Shown: positions 1 through 7,091 of the stretch, one piece after another
Numbering within the stretch: the first letter of the stretch is position 1
How the letters are laid out: the number at the start of each line of letters is the position of its first letter
From: Clostridiales bacterium
GTDB taxonomy: Bacteria > Bacillota_A > Clostridia > Oscillospirales > Oscillospiraceae
Assembly (NCBI GenBank): GCA_014799485.1
Contig: JAAVHY010000042.1
Location: 1-8,972, forward strand
Direction: 5' to 3'
Length of the DNA: 8,972 nt
Notes under the pieces: model-generated
What the model was told of the DNA's origin: nothing
The model's database searches: none
What the model saw: the letters and a program-made list of their open reading frames with translations, nothing else
Position numbers and translations under genes: made by a program

Positions 1-294
1 TCCCAAGTGATTTTCAGTCAGCGGAATTATTTGTTGTGTCAGCGTATCCAACAGGGTAGGTCCCTGACCTCCAAAATCTTCGCCGCCGCGAAACGCCTTG
101 GGTGCTTTCCATGGGGACAGTTCCCGGTTCCAGTCCACGCCGGAGATCGCCGCCAGGGCCAGGCCACGTCCCTCCAAAAGATGCCAGGTCTCTTTATTGG
201 CCTGTTGATCCATGACTGCATATATGATGCCCTGGCACGCTTCTTCTGTGAACAATTCGATCGTATAAGGTCCACAGATCAATGTTTGCGTCAA
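1..294 (-). CDS. Alpha/beta-hydrolase esterase, N-terminal part (runs off left edge)
   Basis: The visible 98 residues are the N-terminal part of a putative serine esterase of the alpha/beta-hydrolase fold (the predicted-hydrolase/esterase group). Recognition rests on the segment around residues 47-75, which reads ALAAISGVDWNRELSPW and then a GGEDFGG stretch, a pattern I know from these esterases. The catalytic GxSxG lies beyond the window. The substrate cannot be told. The frame is open up to position 330 without an ATG. I chose the TTG at 292-294 because GGAG lies just upstream of it (a short, 4-nt spacing) and a TTGCTT-17-TATAAT promoter would start transcription near 329. An ATG at 332-334 has a good AGGA site but is in another frame and stops after 12 codons. 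If that ATG is the true start, the gene carries a +1 frameshift. The family call is fairly safe; the start is not. Confidence 0.7.
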   Translation of the reverse strand, partial: MTQTLICGPYTIELFTEEACQGIIYAVMDQQANKETWHLLEGRGLALAAISGVDWNRELSPWKAPKAFRGGEDFGGQGPTLLDTLTQQIIPLTENHLG

Positions 295-335
295 CTCACT
301 CCATTCTGTTTCGACAACAGTGTGCTTTGGTCATA

Positions 336-364
336 ATTATATCCTATCGGGCAAATGGAAGCAA
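336..364 (-). promoter_or_regulatory. Candidate promoter of the esterase gene
   Basis: On the minus strand TTGCTT (359-364) and a perfect TATAAT (336-341) are separated by 17 bases. The transcription start would fall near 329, leaving a leader of about 35 bases before the TTG start at 294. It would exclude the out-of-frame ATG at 332-334. Confidence 0.45.
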
Positions 365-369
365 GTGTC

Positions 370-399
370 TGGGCTCCGAAGGGAGATGAGGTGAGCCCA
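370..399. repeat. Short inverted repeat in the divergent intergenic region
   Basis: TGGGCTC at 370-376 is repeated inverted as GAGCCCA at 393-399, with 16 bases between. It lies in the 271-base gap between the esterase and the response regulator. It could be an operator or an RNA hairpin, or chance. No T-run follows it, so it is not a terminator. Apart from the promoters and operator listed separately, I see nothing else in 337-565; the short open frame there has no coding features. Confidence 0.25.
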
Positions 400-452
400 T
401 GGCGCTGGCAGTGCAGAAAAAGACGAGAGGAACAATGTTCACGTTTGCAGAC

Positions 453-481
453 TTGCATTCTTTATGATAGAGAAATAGAAT
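453..481 (+). promoter_or_regulatory. Possible basal promoter upstream of the response regulator
   Basis: TTGCAT (453-458), 17 bases, then TAGAAT (476-481) would start transcription near 488, about 78 bases before the regulator gene. The -35 box is a weak match. It could provide basal expression in addition to the operator-linked promoter at 515-546. Confidence 0.25.
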
Positions 482-514
482 ATTTTATGCTTAGCCTCAT
501 AGAAAAAGCAAAGC

Positions 515-546
515 CTAATCAAAATCTAATAAACGCTCTGTATCAT
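515..546 (+). promoter_or_regulatory. Response-regulator operator (11-bp direct repeat) and -10 box
   Basis: CTAATCAAAAT at 515-525 is followed directly by CTAAT at 526-530, so the half-site repeats every 11 bp, one helical turn, as is usual for OmpR-family regulators. A -10 box TATCAT lies at 541-546, and the operator covers the place where a -35 box would be. The identical 15-base core recurs at 2602-2616 with the same distance to its -10 box. This points to autoregulation. The leader would be only about a dozen bases but still contains the AGAGG ribosome binding site at 553-557. Confidence 0.65.
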
Positions 547-565
547 AGAGTCAGAGGTGCTTTTC

Positions 566-1237
566 ATGGATAAAAGAATCCTGGTCATTGAGGATGAACC
601 GGCCATTCAAAAGATACTGCTTGAACCCCTTGCTGCTGCCGGGTACAAGGTCACTGCCGCGTCAGATGGGCTGGAAGGCATTGCTGCTTTCCGTGGGGGA
701 TCATTTGACCTGATTTTACTGGATATCATGCTGCCGAAAATTGATGGATATGCCGTGTGTGAAATGATCCGGCAGGAATCAAACATCCCAATCATCCTTC
801 TCACCGCGCTGGATGCGGAGGATGACCAAATCAAGGGCTTTGACCTACTGGCGGATGACTACATTACGAAGCCCTTTTCTGTCAGGTTGGTGTTGAAAAG
901 GGTGGAAGCCCTGCTCCGCAGGACTGCTGCTGAGGATGATGCCGGTGTTATCCGCTATAAAGAAATCACTCTCAATGAAACTGAGCGTCAGGTTTTCGTT
1001 TCTGAAAATGAAATCGTACTGACACATTTGGAGTTTGAAATACTTCTGCTCCTCATGAAAAATCCGGGGCGCGTCTTTTCACGGGACAATCTGCTCAATT
1101 TGGTATGGGGTTATGAGTATGTAGCCGATGAAAAAGGCGTCAATTTTCACATTATGAATTTGCGAAAGAAGCTGAATGTTGGCTGCATCGAAACCGTCAG
1201 AGGGGTGGGATATAAAATTGCGAAAGAAAATCCGTAA
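566..1237 (+). CDS. OmpR/PhoB-family response regulator of the ABC-exporter cassette
   Basis: This 223-residue cytoplasmic DNA-binding protein is the output half of a two-component system. The receiver domain (about 1-115) has acidic-pocket D10, phospho-acceptor D53 in the LLDIMLP motif, T80 and K102 in the TKPF motif. A winged-helix Trans_reg_C domain follows (about 125-220), with the usual ETVRGVGYKI end. The ATG at 566 is preferred over the GTG at 557 because AGAGG sits 8 bases upstream of it. The 3' end overlaps the kinase start by 20 bases. One oddity: the usual GADDY stretch before the conserved lysine reads LADDY (L95). It is VanR-like in type, but the signal and regulon cannot be named. 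The likely targets are its own promoter and that of the permease, both of which carry the shared operator. Confidence 0.93.
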   Translation: MDKRILVIEDEPAIQKILLEPLAAAGYKVTAASDGLEGIAAFRGGSFDLILLDIMLPKIDGYAVCEMIRQESNIPIILLTALDAEDDQIKGFDLLADDYITKPFSVRLVLKRVEALLRRTAAEDDAGVIRYKEITLNETERQVFVSENEIVLTHLEFEILLLLMKNPGRVFSRDNLLNLVWGYEYVADEKGVNFHIMNLRKKLNVGCIETVRGVGYKIAKENP

Positions 1238-2576
1238 CAGTCTAAGCGCAAAGGTTTTTCTCCTGTTTTTTTCTGTCCTCACTGCTTGCAGTATGCTCAT
1301 CTATGGGATCGTGATGATCGTTCTGCCGGAGCGGTATCAGTTTGCCTATGACAGCAGATTAGAAGCCAATGCAGACGCCCTTTTTGCAGATTTGGAGGGA
1401 CAACCTTATGGCAAGGCTATAGAACAGATTTATAACTTCTGTATTCAAAATAACTCTGCCGGCATACTTTCAGATGGGCAAACAGCTTTGAGTTTTGGCG
1501 GAATGGAAAGCGAAACTGCAAATACAGCAACGACCAGTATCTTCGGGATCATCCATTTGGCAGACCGCACAGAGGAATATATGTTATCCATCATGTCCAC
1601 CTCAAAAACAACAAATGAAATTTTCAATCTTCTCTTAAAACTGTTACCTGCCATCTTGGGGGTCATACTCCTGCTGTCTGCCCTAAGTGCTTTTATTTGC
1701 AGCAAAATTATCGTTTCCCCAATTACTGAAATCAGCCAAATTTCTAAGCGAATGACCGTTCTTGATATGACTTGGCGCTGTAACGTAAAAAGCGAGGACG
1801 AGATCGGCGTATTAGCTTCCAGCCTGAACACAATGGCAAGTCGTTTGCATACAGTCATGGATGAATTAGAAAGCGCCAATCATCAACTGGAGATGGATGT
1901 GGAGCATTTTCGGCGGTTGGAGGCCGAGCGCAGGCATTTCTTTGCGGCAGTATCTCACGAATTGAAAACGCCGCTGACAATTCTCAAAGGGCAGATTGAA
2001 AACATGATGCTGGGCTGCGGTGATTATCAGAACCATGAGAAGTATTTGCCGGAAACCTTGAAAACTGTTGAGGATATAGAAACACTCGTCCGAGAGATCC
2101 TGTCCATTACGAAAATGGAGAGCATGAATATCAAAGATACTTTGCAGGAAATGTCTTTATCCGATACTGTGAATCAGGTTGTTAGAACGCTTTTACCTCT
2201 GGCGCACGACAAGGATATTCAAATCCATCAAAACATTACCACCGACCGATCCGTGCTTATCAATCCCGCTCTTTGGGGCAAGGCATTATCCAATATCATC
2301 GGCAACGCTGTGAGATATTCACCCAACGGCGCAGAGGTATCTGTTTTTCTGCGGAATGAAAATGTACTGGTTATAGAAAACACAGGCATTACCATCCCAG
2401 AGGACGATCTGCCCCATTTGTTTACGCCGTTTTACCGTTCGGACAAATCCCGAAACAGGGCGACTGGCGGCAGCGGCTTAGGGCTGTATATCGTCAAAAC
2501 TATTCTTGATTTGCACGGCATGACCTGCTGTATTCGCAACGCACAAAATGGTGTGGCCTTTGAAATACAGCTTTGA
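1218..2576 (+). CDS. Membrane sensor histidine kinase (VanS-like)
   Basis: This 452-residue sensor kinase is the partner of the regulator just upstream. Membrane segments lie at about 13-36 and 143-165, flanking an extracytoplasmic sensor of about 105 residues that I do not recognise. A HAMP linker follows (about 166-220), then a HisKA domain with phospho-acceptor H247 in SHELKTPL. The ATPase domain has N363 in the N box, an ENTG G1 box (387-390), the F box around LFTPFYRS, and GGSGLGL (417-423). The ENTG form in place of DNG is common in VanS-like kinases. I place the start at TTG 1218, inside the end of the regulator gene, because GGGTGGGA lies 7 bases upstream and the protein then begins just before the first membrane segment. 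An upstream start at 1176 would add 14 unlikely residues. Coupled translation with the regulator is likely. Confidence 0.92.
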   Translation: MRKKIRNSLSAKVFLLFFSVLTACSMLIYGIVMIVLPERYQFAYDSRLEANADALFADLEGQPYGKAIEQIYNFCIQNNSAGILSDGQTALSFGGMESETANTATTSIFGIIHLADRTEEYMLSIMSTSKTTNEIFNLLLKLLPAILGVILLLSALSAFICSKIIVSPITEISQISKRMTVLDMTWRCNVKSEDEIGVLASSLNTMASRLHTVMDELESANHQLEMDVEHFRRLEAERRHFFAAVSHELKTPLTILKGQIENMMLGCGDYQNHEKYLPETLKTVEDIETLVREILSITKMESMNIKDTLQEMSLSDTVNQVVRTLLPLAHDKDIQIHQNITTDRSVLINPALWGKALSNIIGNAVRYSPNGAEVSVFLRNENVLVIENTGITIPEDDLPHLFTPFYRSDKSRNRATGGSGLGLYIVKTILDLHGMTCCIRNAQNGVAFEIQL

Positions 2577-2590
2577 AATCAAACCAAACC

Positions 2591-2633
2591 CATATCAAAA
2601 ACTAATCAAAATCTAACCGTCCTTTCTTAAAAT
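2591..2633 (+). promoter_or_regulatory. Response-regulator operator and -10 box of the transporter operon
   Basis: Three 11-bp units run head to tail: CATATCAAAAA (2591-2601), CTAATCAAAAT (2602-2612) and CTAAC (2613-2617). The core CTAATCAAAATCTAA (2602-2616) is identical to that at 515-529. The last half-site begins 15 bases before the -10 candidate TAAAAT (2628-2633), exactly as upstream of the regulator gene. Transcription would begin near 2640, giving a leader of about 25 bases with an AAAGGA ribosome binding site. It fits activation of the exporter by the phosphorylated regulator. Confidence 0.65.
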
Positions 2634-2662
2634 GGGTGCATCCCAAAGAAAGGACGGTTTTT
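2615..2662 (+). terminator. Intrinsic-terminator-like hairpin between kinase and permease genes
   Basis: The 14-base arm AACCGTCCTTTCTT (2615-2628) pairs perfectly with 2646-2659. Inside lies a second stem, TGGG/CCCA (2633-2636 with 2642-2645), with a TGCAT loop and AAAA as a bulge. Five T residues (2658-2662) end the structure. Transcripts arriving from the kinase gene should be terminated here. The 3' arm also holds the permease ribosome binding site (AGGA at 2651-2654), so it would be hidden in any readthrough RNA. The -10 box at 2628-2633 lies inside the hairpin, so RNA started from it lacks the 5' arm. Confidence 0.75.
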
Positions 2663-2664
2663 CT

Positions 2665-4137
2665 ATGAACCTATTTCACCGCGCGTTTCTCTATGTAACG
2701 CGAAAAATCACAAAAACTTTTCTATTATTCTTAATTCTTCTTGTTATATCAACCTTGGTGCTTTCCGGGGTTGCGATCAAGGAGGCCACGGGAACTGCGG
2801 CCTTAAATGTGCGGCAAGCGTTGGGCGGCATATTCACTTTGCAGCAAAACACCAGCGATCCCAGCAAGTGGGTATCAACTTCGGTTGGAAGTATTGGCTC
2901 CCAGTCCTATTATGGCGGCGAGTCGCTGACCGTGGATCTGGCGGAGCGTATCATGGCCGGAACAGCGGGTATCAGCGGCTATAACGCAACCTATACAAAT
3001 TATACTGTTCCCCTAAGTGCAGACGGTAAGATTCTGGAGCTGATAGACTCAGATGATAACGGGAATGGCCTGGGGGCGCTCATGGCCGGTCATGGGGATT
3101 TCAATTCCACAGTATCTACCATTGCCGCCACCAATACCGCTTACGACAGCTATTTTGCAGGTGGGTACATTGAACTCGTAGAGGGTCGGCATTTTACCAC
3201 CGAAAGCGAGAATCCAGCCATCATTAGTGCAGGGCTTGCGGAGCTTAACGGATTGAGTGTTGGGGATAAGATTACTTTGCGTATGTCGGAGTATAAAGCT
3301 TCCATGATGGGGATTGACATAGGAAAGACAAAGACCGAGGTTACGATTGTGGGCTTGTTCCGTTCCACAGCAAAAAGTACGACCTCTCTTTCCAACTGGT
3401 CTATGGATAACTCCATTTTCACCACGCTGGAGGTTGTAAAGAGCGTGCGGCCAGACATGGGCGACGAGAGCTTTGAGCGCATCCAGTTTTATGTGAATGA
3501 TCCCGGAGAGATAGACCGCATTGTCCGGGACGTGAAAAATCTCCCCAATCTTGACCCGACGGATTTTGTTGTCAGTGTTGACAGCAGCAATGTGGACGCA
3601 GTTATGGAACCGTTGACAAATATGGATCGCCTTGTATCTATTTTAATTGTGCTGGTACTTGTGGTCGGTGCGGTTATCCTCTGTTTAGTGCTGTCCATTC
3701 GCGTAAAAGAGCGGGTACATGAAAGCGGCGTACAGCTTGCGTTGGGCCTAAGTAAAGGAACTATTGTCGCGCAGTATTTGGTGGAGGTTCTGATCATTGC
3801 CGCTTTCGCTTTTTCTCTGTCCACATTTACAAGCGGTTTTGTGGCGAAAACCGTGGGCAATCAGCTCCTGGACTATACCATTTCGGATAGCATACAAACC
3901 CCTGCGTCCAGTACTCCCGGTACGAGTTTTGACGGGGAAACATTTTTGGGAAGCTCTGATTTTGCGCCGGAGTTCGAGGGGAGCAATCCTCTGACGAAAA
4001 TCGAGGTGGATGTTGAGCCTGTGATGATTGCGGGAATGTTCGGCGTCGGGCTTTTGATTATCTGTGCGGCGGTTATGCTTGCGGCGGCGCCCGTCCTGCG
4101 TATGAAGCCGAGAGAAATACTCTCAAAAATGAGCTGA
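2665..4137 (+). CDS. FtsX-like ABC exporter permease
   Basis: This 490-residue membrane protein has the MacB/FtsX layout. There is one N-terminal membrane segment (about 18-36), a large extracytoplasmic domain (about 37-320), and then three segments at about 322-344, 370-392 and 451-475. The FtsX part shows the cytoplasmic stretch RVKERVHESGVQLALG and ends with MKPREILSKMS, a typical tail for the family. A Ser/Gly/Pro-rich extracellular loop of about 50 residues separates the last two segments. Such permeases work with a MacB/LolD-type ATPase and act in peptide resistance, export or mechanotransmission. The substrate here is not evident. The ATG at 2665 is chosen because it is preceded by AAAGGA and begins the hydrophobic N-terminus; an ATG at 2632 lies in the hairpin loop without a ribosome binding site. 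The ATPase gene follows after 13 bases. Confidence 0.9.
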   Translation: MNLFHRAFLYVTRKITKTFLLFLILLVISTLVLSGVAIKEATGTAALNVRQALGGIFTLQQNTSDPSKWVSTSVGSIGSQSYYGGESLTVDLAERIMAGTAGISGYNATYTNYTVPLSADGKILELIDSDDNGNGLGALMAGHGDFNSTVSTIAATNTAYDSYFAGGYIELVEGRHFTTESENPAIISAGLAELNGLSVGDKITLRMSEYKASMMGIDIGKTKTEVTIVGLFRSTAKSTTSLSNWSMDNSIFTTLEVVKSVRPDMGDESFERIQFYVNDPGEIDRIVRDVKNLPNLDPTDFVVSVDSSNVDAVMEPLTNMDRLVSILIVLVLVVGAVILCLVLSIRVKERVHESGVQLALGLSKGTIVAQYLVEVLIIAAFAFSLSTFTSGFVAKTVGNQLLDYTISDSIQTPASSTPGTSFDGETFLGSSDFAPEFEGSNPLTKIEVDVEPVMIAGMFGVGLLIICAAVMLAAAPVLRMKPREILSKMS

Positions 4138-4150
4138 GGAGGGACAGGCA

Positions 4151-4819
4151 ATGAGCATTATGGAGATAAAAGGAGTTCGCTATTCCTATGACAACAAGCG
4201 AAATGTATTGAAAGGCGTTAGCGCCGAATTAGACGCAGGCAAAATGTATGCTATCCTTGGGCCGTCCGGGTGCGGCAAAACAACCCTGTTGTCCCTCTTG
4301 GGCGGTCTGGACAGCCCCGCCAGCGGCGAGATTTTGTATCAGGGCGAGGACATTGCAAAAACTGGCCTTGCGGAACACCGGCGCAGTCATGTGGCGTTTA
4401 TTTTCCAGAGCTATAACCTGATCGACTATCTGACACCGATGGAAAATGTGGCCTTGACATCCAAACTGCCGCCTATGCCTATCCTGGAGCAGTTGGGGCT
4501 TTCGCCGGAGGAGGCCAAGCGGAACGTGCTGAAGCTGTCCGGGGGCCAGCAGCAGCGGGTGGCGATTGCCCGCGCCCTTGCCAGTGACGCCCAGGTTATC
4601 CTCGCGGACGAGCCGACTGGCAATCTGGACGAGGATACTGCCGCCGAGATTACGGGTATTCTCAAAGAATGTGCCCACAAGTCCGGCAAGTGTGTTGTGA
4701 TCGTGACGCACTCTAATGAGTTGGCAAAATCGGCGGACGTTATCATGCGTTTGCGGAAAGGTGATCTGCAAATTTTGGACGCCGCTGATACGAATGTTGG
4801 GAAAGGACGGAAAAATTAA
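4151..4819 (+). CDS. ABC transporter ATP-binding protein (MacB/LolD/BceA-type)
   Basis: This 222-residue ATPase powers the FtsX-like permease. All core motifs are present: Walker A GPSGCGKT (37-44), Q-loop Q86 in FIFQSYNLI, signature LSGGQ (129-133), Walker B VILADE with catalytic E154, the GNLD D-loop, and switch H187 in VTHSN. The LTPMENVAL stretch after the Q-loop is typical of the MacB/LolD group. The helical stretch between the Q-loop glutamine and LSGGQ is about 42 residues, compared with about 51 in E. coli LolD as I recall it, so part of the linker helix region is shortened. The start has a GGAGGG site 9 bases upstream, overlapping the end of the permease gene region. It is in the same operon as the permease and likely under the promoter at 2591-2633. 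Confidence 0.94.
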   Translation: MSIMEIKGVRYSYDNKRNVLKGVSAELDAGKMYAILGPSGCGKTTLLSLLGGLDSPASGEILYQGEDIAKTGLAEHRRSHVAFIFQSYNLIDYLTPMENVALTSKLPPMPILEQLGLSPEEAKRNVLKLSGGQQQRVAIARALASDAQVILADEPTGNLDEDTAAEITGILKECAHKSGKCVVIVTHSNELAKSADVIMRLRKGDLQILDAADTNVGKGRKN

Positions 4820-4847
4820 AATGAAAAAATTCACAGCGGCTGTGAAT
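4811..4847 (-). terminator. Intrinsic terminator of the WYL gene pair
   Basis: On the minus strand ATTCACAG and CTGTGAAT (4829-4847) form an 8-bp stem with a 3-base loop, followed by six T residues and further T-rich sequence down to 4811. The hairpin covers the stop codon and last codons of the WYL gene. In the plus direction no T-run follows, so it should not terminate the ABC operon. Confidence 0.75.
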
Positions 4848-4853
4848 GCGTGA
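4821..4853 (+). other. Ten-codon open frame after the ATPase gene, possible gene remnant
   Basis: An ATG one base after the ATPase stop codon opens a frame reading MKKFTAAVNA and then stops. The ten bases GAAAGGACGG at 4801-4810 upstream are identical to 2648-2657 before the permease start, so a ribosome binding site is present. The peptide resembles the lysine-rich start of a secreted or membrane protein. The frame runs into the terminator and 3' end of the opposite-strand WYL gene, and the base composition changes here. It may be the cut-off start of a further operon gene, or chance. Confidence 0.25.
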
Positions 4854-5745
4854 CTTGCCAGTCCACACGCCCATTGACCAGGGCAATAAACTCTGCGGGC
4901 GCTTTGACCTCCAGCACCGGCCCAAAGGACAGCACCCGGATCAGCAGCTCCGTCTCGTCCTCCCGGTCATAGCGCAGCTTGATCTGGTACAGCCGGTCGT
5001 CCAGCTTCCGGGTCTCTTTTTCAAAGTGGGAGAAGTGCAGCAGCACCCGTTCCAGCCCGTTGCGCTCATCGTGGAGCAGCAGCACAAGCTCATGCAGGTT
5101 TTTCTCGGGCAGGCGGAAGCTGTCCGGGTCGTACTCCTCCAGCAGTTCGCAAAACTCCACCCGCGCGAGATTGATGACACTGACCCGGCGGGTGCCCGCC
5201 AGTAGCAGCCGGAATTTGTCGTCCTTTGCCGAGTACTCCAGTCGGCAGGGGACGCCCGCCGCCGAGTGCCGCGCGCCGGTGCGGCTGCGGAACCAGATCT
5301 TCAGTCTCCTTTTTTCGCGGACCGCCTGTAGAACCGTCCGGAAGCGCCGGATATAGCCCTCGTCCCCATAGGGATCTCCGTCGGTGTACTGGTCGAACCG
5401 GACGAAAGTCTCCGGTTTGTACAGGGGTTCAACATCCTCCAGCCCGGCAGCGTCCGGCGCGAACAGCGCGATTCGAGGGTCCAGCAGCAGTGCCTTCAGC
5501 CAGCGCTTCTGCAAGGTGGTCAGCGGCATGGTGGGCTTGTGCCGAAGGACAGGCTCGAAGTTTTTGCCCAGCAGCGGCCAGTCCCCGCTTCTCAGCGCCG
5601 CCGGGATGGCGAGGACGCTCTCCGCGAATGCCTTTTCCCGCACCAGCCCGGTCAGCCGCTGCTCGGTCAGGCAGCCCTCCGCGGCCTCTGTCAGCACAGC
5701 GGCCACCACGTTGAAATAGCTCCCGTAAATTTCATGGAACAGCAT
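4831..5745 (-). CDS. WYL-domain protein without an obvious HTH (second of the pair)
   Basis: This protein of 304 residues (309 if it starts at 5760) resembles the WYL proteins that accompany RNA-repair and stress loci in Clostridia. Residues 1-130 form a helical N-terminal part with the conserved-looking stretch MPLTTLQKRWLKALLLDPRI (73-92). A WYL-type beta domain lies at about 133-200, where the signature is degenerate (FRLLLAG in place of WYLVGY), and a WCX-type C-terminal extension at about 217-295. I see no clear helix-turn-helix, so it may act as a ligand-sensing partner of the upstream WYL regulator. The start at 5745 has GGGGGTGG 5 bases upstream and gives MLFHEIYGSYFN. The gene overlaps the upstream gene by 14 bases, or 29 with the longer start. 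The ligand is unknown; nucleic-acid fragments or nucleotides are thought possible for WYL domains. Confidence 0.83.
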   Translation of the reverse strand: MLFHEIYGSYFNVVAAVLTEAAEGCLTEQRLTGLVREKAFAESVLAIPAALRSGDWPLLGKNFEPVLRHKPTMPLTTLQKRWLKALLLDPRIALFAPDAAGLEDVEPLYKPETFVRFDQYTDGDPYGDEGYIRRFRTVLQAVREKRRLKIWFRSRTGARHSAAGVPCRLEYSAKDDKFRLLLAGTRRVSVINLARVEFCELLEEYDPDSFRLPEKNLHELVLLLHDERNGLERVLLHFSHFEKETRKLDDRLYQIKLRYDREDETELLIRVLSFGPVLEVKAPAEFIALVNGRVDWQVTHSQPL

Positions 5746-6979
5746 CGCCGCCACCCCCATACAGGGCGCTCATGCGCCGCAGATCCTCGTAAAAGGTATT
5801 CGTCACCGCCTGATTGCTGCACTTCAGCTCCATGATGCGTCCAATGAAGGTGCGAAGCCAGGGCAGCAGCTCCGACGCGTCGTAGACATCGGCGGAAAAC
5901 CGGCAGGTGCGGCCGTCCAGGACTTCCACCGTCCCATGCCGCTTTTCCCGCTCCAGGCGCTGGACGATGAAGTCCTCGCCGGGGCCAAAGCGGACTGTCA
6001 TCTCGATGTGGTCCAGGCTGTGGCCGACGCCTGGGGACACCCCCCAGAGGTGCCGGTCGAACTCGGCCTGGCGTTCCAGATAGACGTCATATTGCTTTTC
6101 CTCGCCGCCGATCGCTACCTTTTTGATGGCGTCCAGGCGGAAAAAGGCCATCCGTCCGCCTCGATAATGATAGCCCAGCAGGTACTGGCGCCCGGACTGG
6201 GTGCTGACATAAATCTTCAATGGGCAGACGGTCCGCCGATATTGATTGCCATTGCGCAGGTTCTGGGCGGTCAGTTCCACACTCTGCCGCCCGTCGATCG
6301 CCTGGAGGAGCTGGCAGAGGATGTCGCTGTCCAGCGCGTGGAGGATGTAATGGTGCTTGAAGCGGAACACGTCCGGGCCCTCTTCCAGCTTATCCAGTAA
6401 AAAGGAGCCCACCGCGCCCATGGGATCCTCCTCGGAATAGAAGGCCAGCGCGTCCGCCCAGGAGCTCAGCGGGAACGGAACGCCGTCCGTCCTCTGATAA
6501 AAGACCTCCCGCCTGTTCTTTTCCGCCCGGAGGAGGCCCAGCCCCTCGTACTCCTTCAGCTTTTTGCGGACGGTGGATTCGTCCAGGGAAAACGTGCCGC
6601 TGAAGCGGGACAGATATTCGTCGTTGATGCGGTCCACGATCTCCCGGCAGGTCAGCGCGCGCCCATCGGCCAGGATGTCCAGGAGATAAAAGTGCAGGGT
6701 GATGTCCTTGTTGGTGAAGCTTTTGGCCTTGAACGCCTTGTGCAGCGGGTTGTGGGGGATCTGCCTGCTGTCAACGGACAAGAACACGTTTTTCCCGGCG
6801 GCATCCTGGCGGAAGGCCATGTAATCCCCCAGCCAGCTCTCGATCCTGCGCCGCTCGTTGTCGTAGCTGCGGGCGCTTTTGGCGTCGTATTCATCCCGGC
6901 TTTTGAAGCCATACACGTAAAACTCCCGCATATAATCGCGGATGCGGGCAAAATCCTTGATCAGCTCGCTGTACGCCAT
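5732..6979 (-). CDS. Winged-helix WYL-domain transcriptional regulator (first of the pair)
   Basis: This 415-residue protein has a helical N-terminus rich in charged residues (1-95) and a winged-helix DNA-binding region at about 97-163, including EIVDRIN, the ESTVRKKLKEYEGLGLL recognition segment and a REVFYQ wing. A WYL domain follows at about 217-290 with the signature as QYLLGY (265-270) and nearby arginines, then a WCX extension at about 325-405. WYL proteins bind effectors through the beta domain and switch transcription accordingly. It is divergently placed from the RNA modules, the DUF2828 gene and rtcB, and is most simply their regulator. The start at 6979 is set by GGAGGT at 6987-6992; the longer frame to 7027 has no such support. 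Its 3' end overlaps the second WYL gene, implying one transcript and coupled translation. Confidence 0.88.
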   Translation of the reverse strand: MAYSELIKDFARIRDYMREFYVYGFKSRDEYDAKSARSYDNERRRIESWLGDYMAFRQDAAGKNVFLSVDSRQIPHNPLHKAFKAKSFTNKDITLHFYLLDILADGRALTCREIVDRINDEYLSRFSGTFSLDESTVRKKLKEYEGLGLLRAEKNRREVFYQRTDGVPFPLSSWADALAFYSEEDPMGAVGSFLLDKLEEGPDVFRFKHHYILHALDSDILCQLLQAIDGRQSVELTAQNLRNGNQYRRTVCPLKIYVSTQSGRQYLLGYHYRGGRMAFFRLDAIKKVAIGGEEKQYDVYLERQAEFDRHLWGVSPGVGHSLDHIEMTVRFGPGEDFIVQRLEREKRHGTVEVLDGRTCRFSADVYDASELLPWLRTFIGRIMELKCSNQAVTNTFYEDLRRMSALYGGGGDAVP

Positions 6980-7010
6980 AGAATCCACCTCCGTGTTGGC
7001 CTGCCTACTG

Positions 7011-7019
7011 ATTCTACCA
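7011..7019 (-). promoter_or_regulatory. Extended -10 promoter candidate of the WYL operon
   Basis: The minus strand reads TGGTAGAAT (7011-7019), an extended -10 box. No good -35 box is seen at 16-18 bases (TTCCCT at 7034-7039 is weak). Transcription would begin near 7004, about 25 bases before the WYL start codon. Confidence 0.4.
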
Positions 7020-7091
7020 TAGAACACGCCGCAAGGGAAGGACAGGAATCCTCAAAATTCGGGTCGGCAGGGTTTTCGCAATTTTTTTTCC

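Noticed and set aside
355..573. Small plus-strand frame upstream of the response regulator
   Set aside because: No ribosome binding site and no recognisable features; it overlaps the operator, promoter and start of the regulator gene.
4229..4834. Minus-strand frame opposite the ATPase gene
   Set aside because: Antisense to an intact ABC ATPase with all motifs; no start signals or domain features.
4811..4847. Bidirectional terminator also serving the ABC operon
   Set aside because: In the plus direction the hairpin is preceded by A residues but followed by GCGTGACTTGCC, with no T-run.
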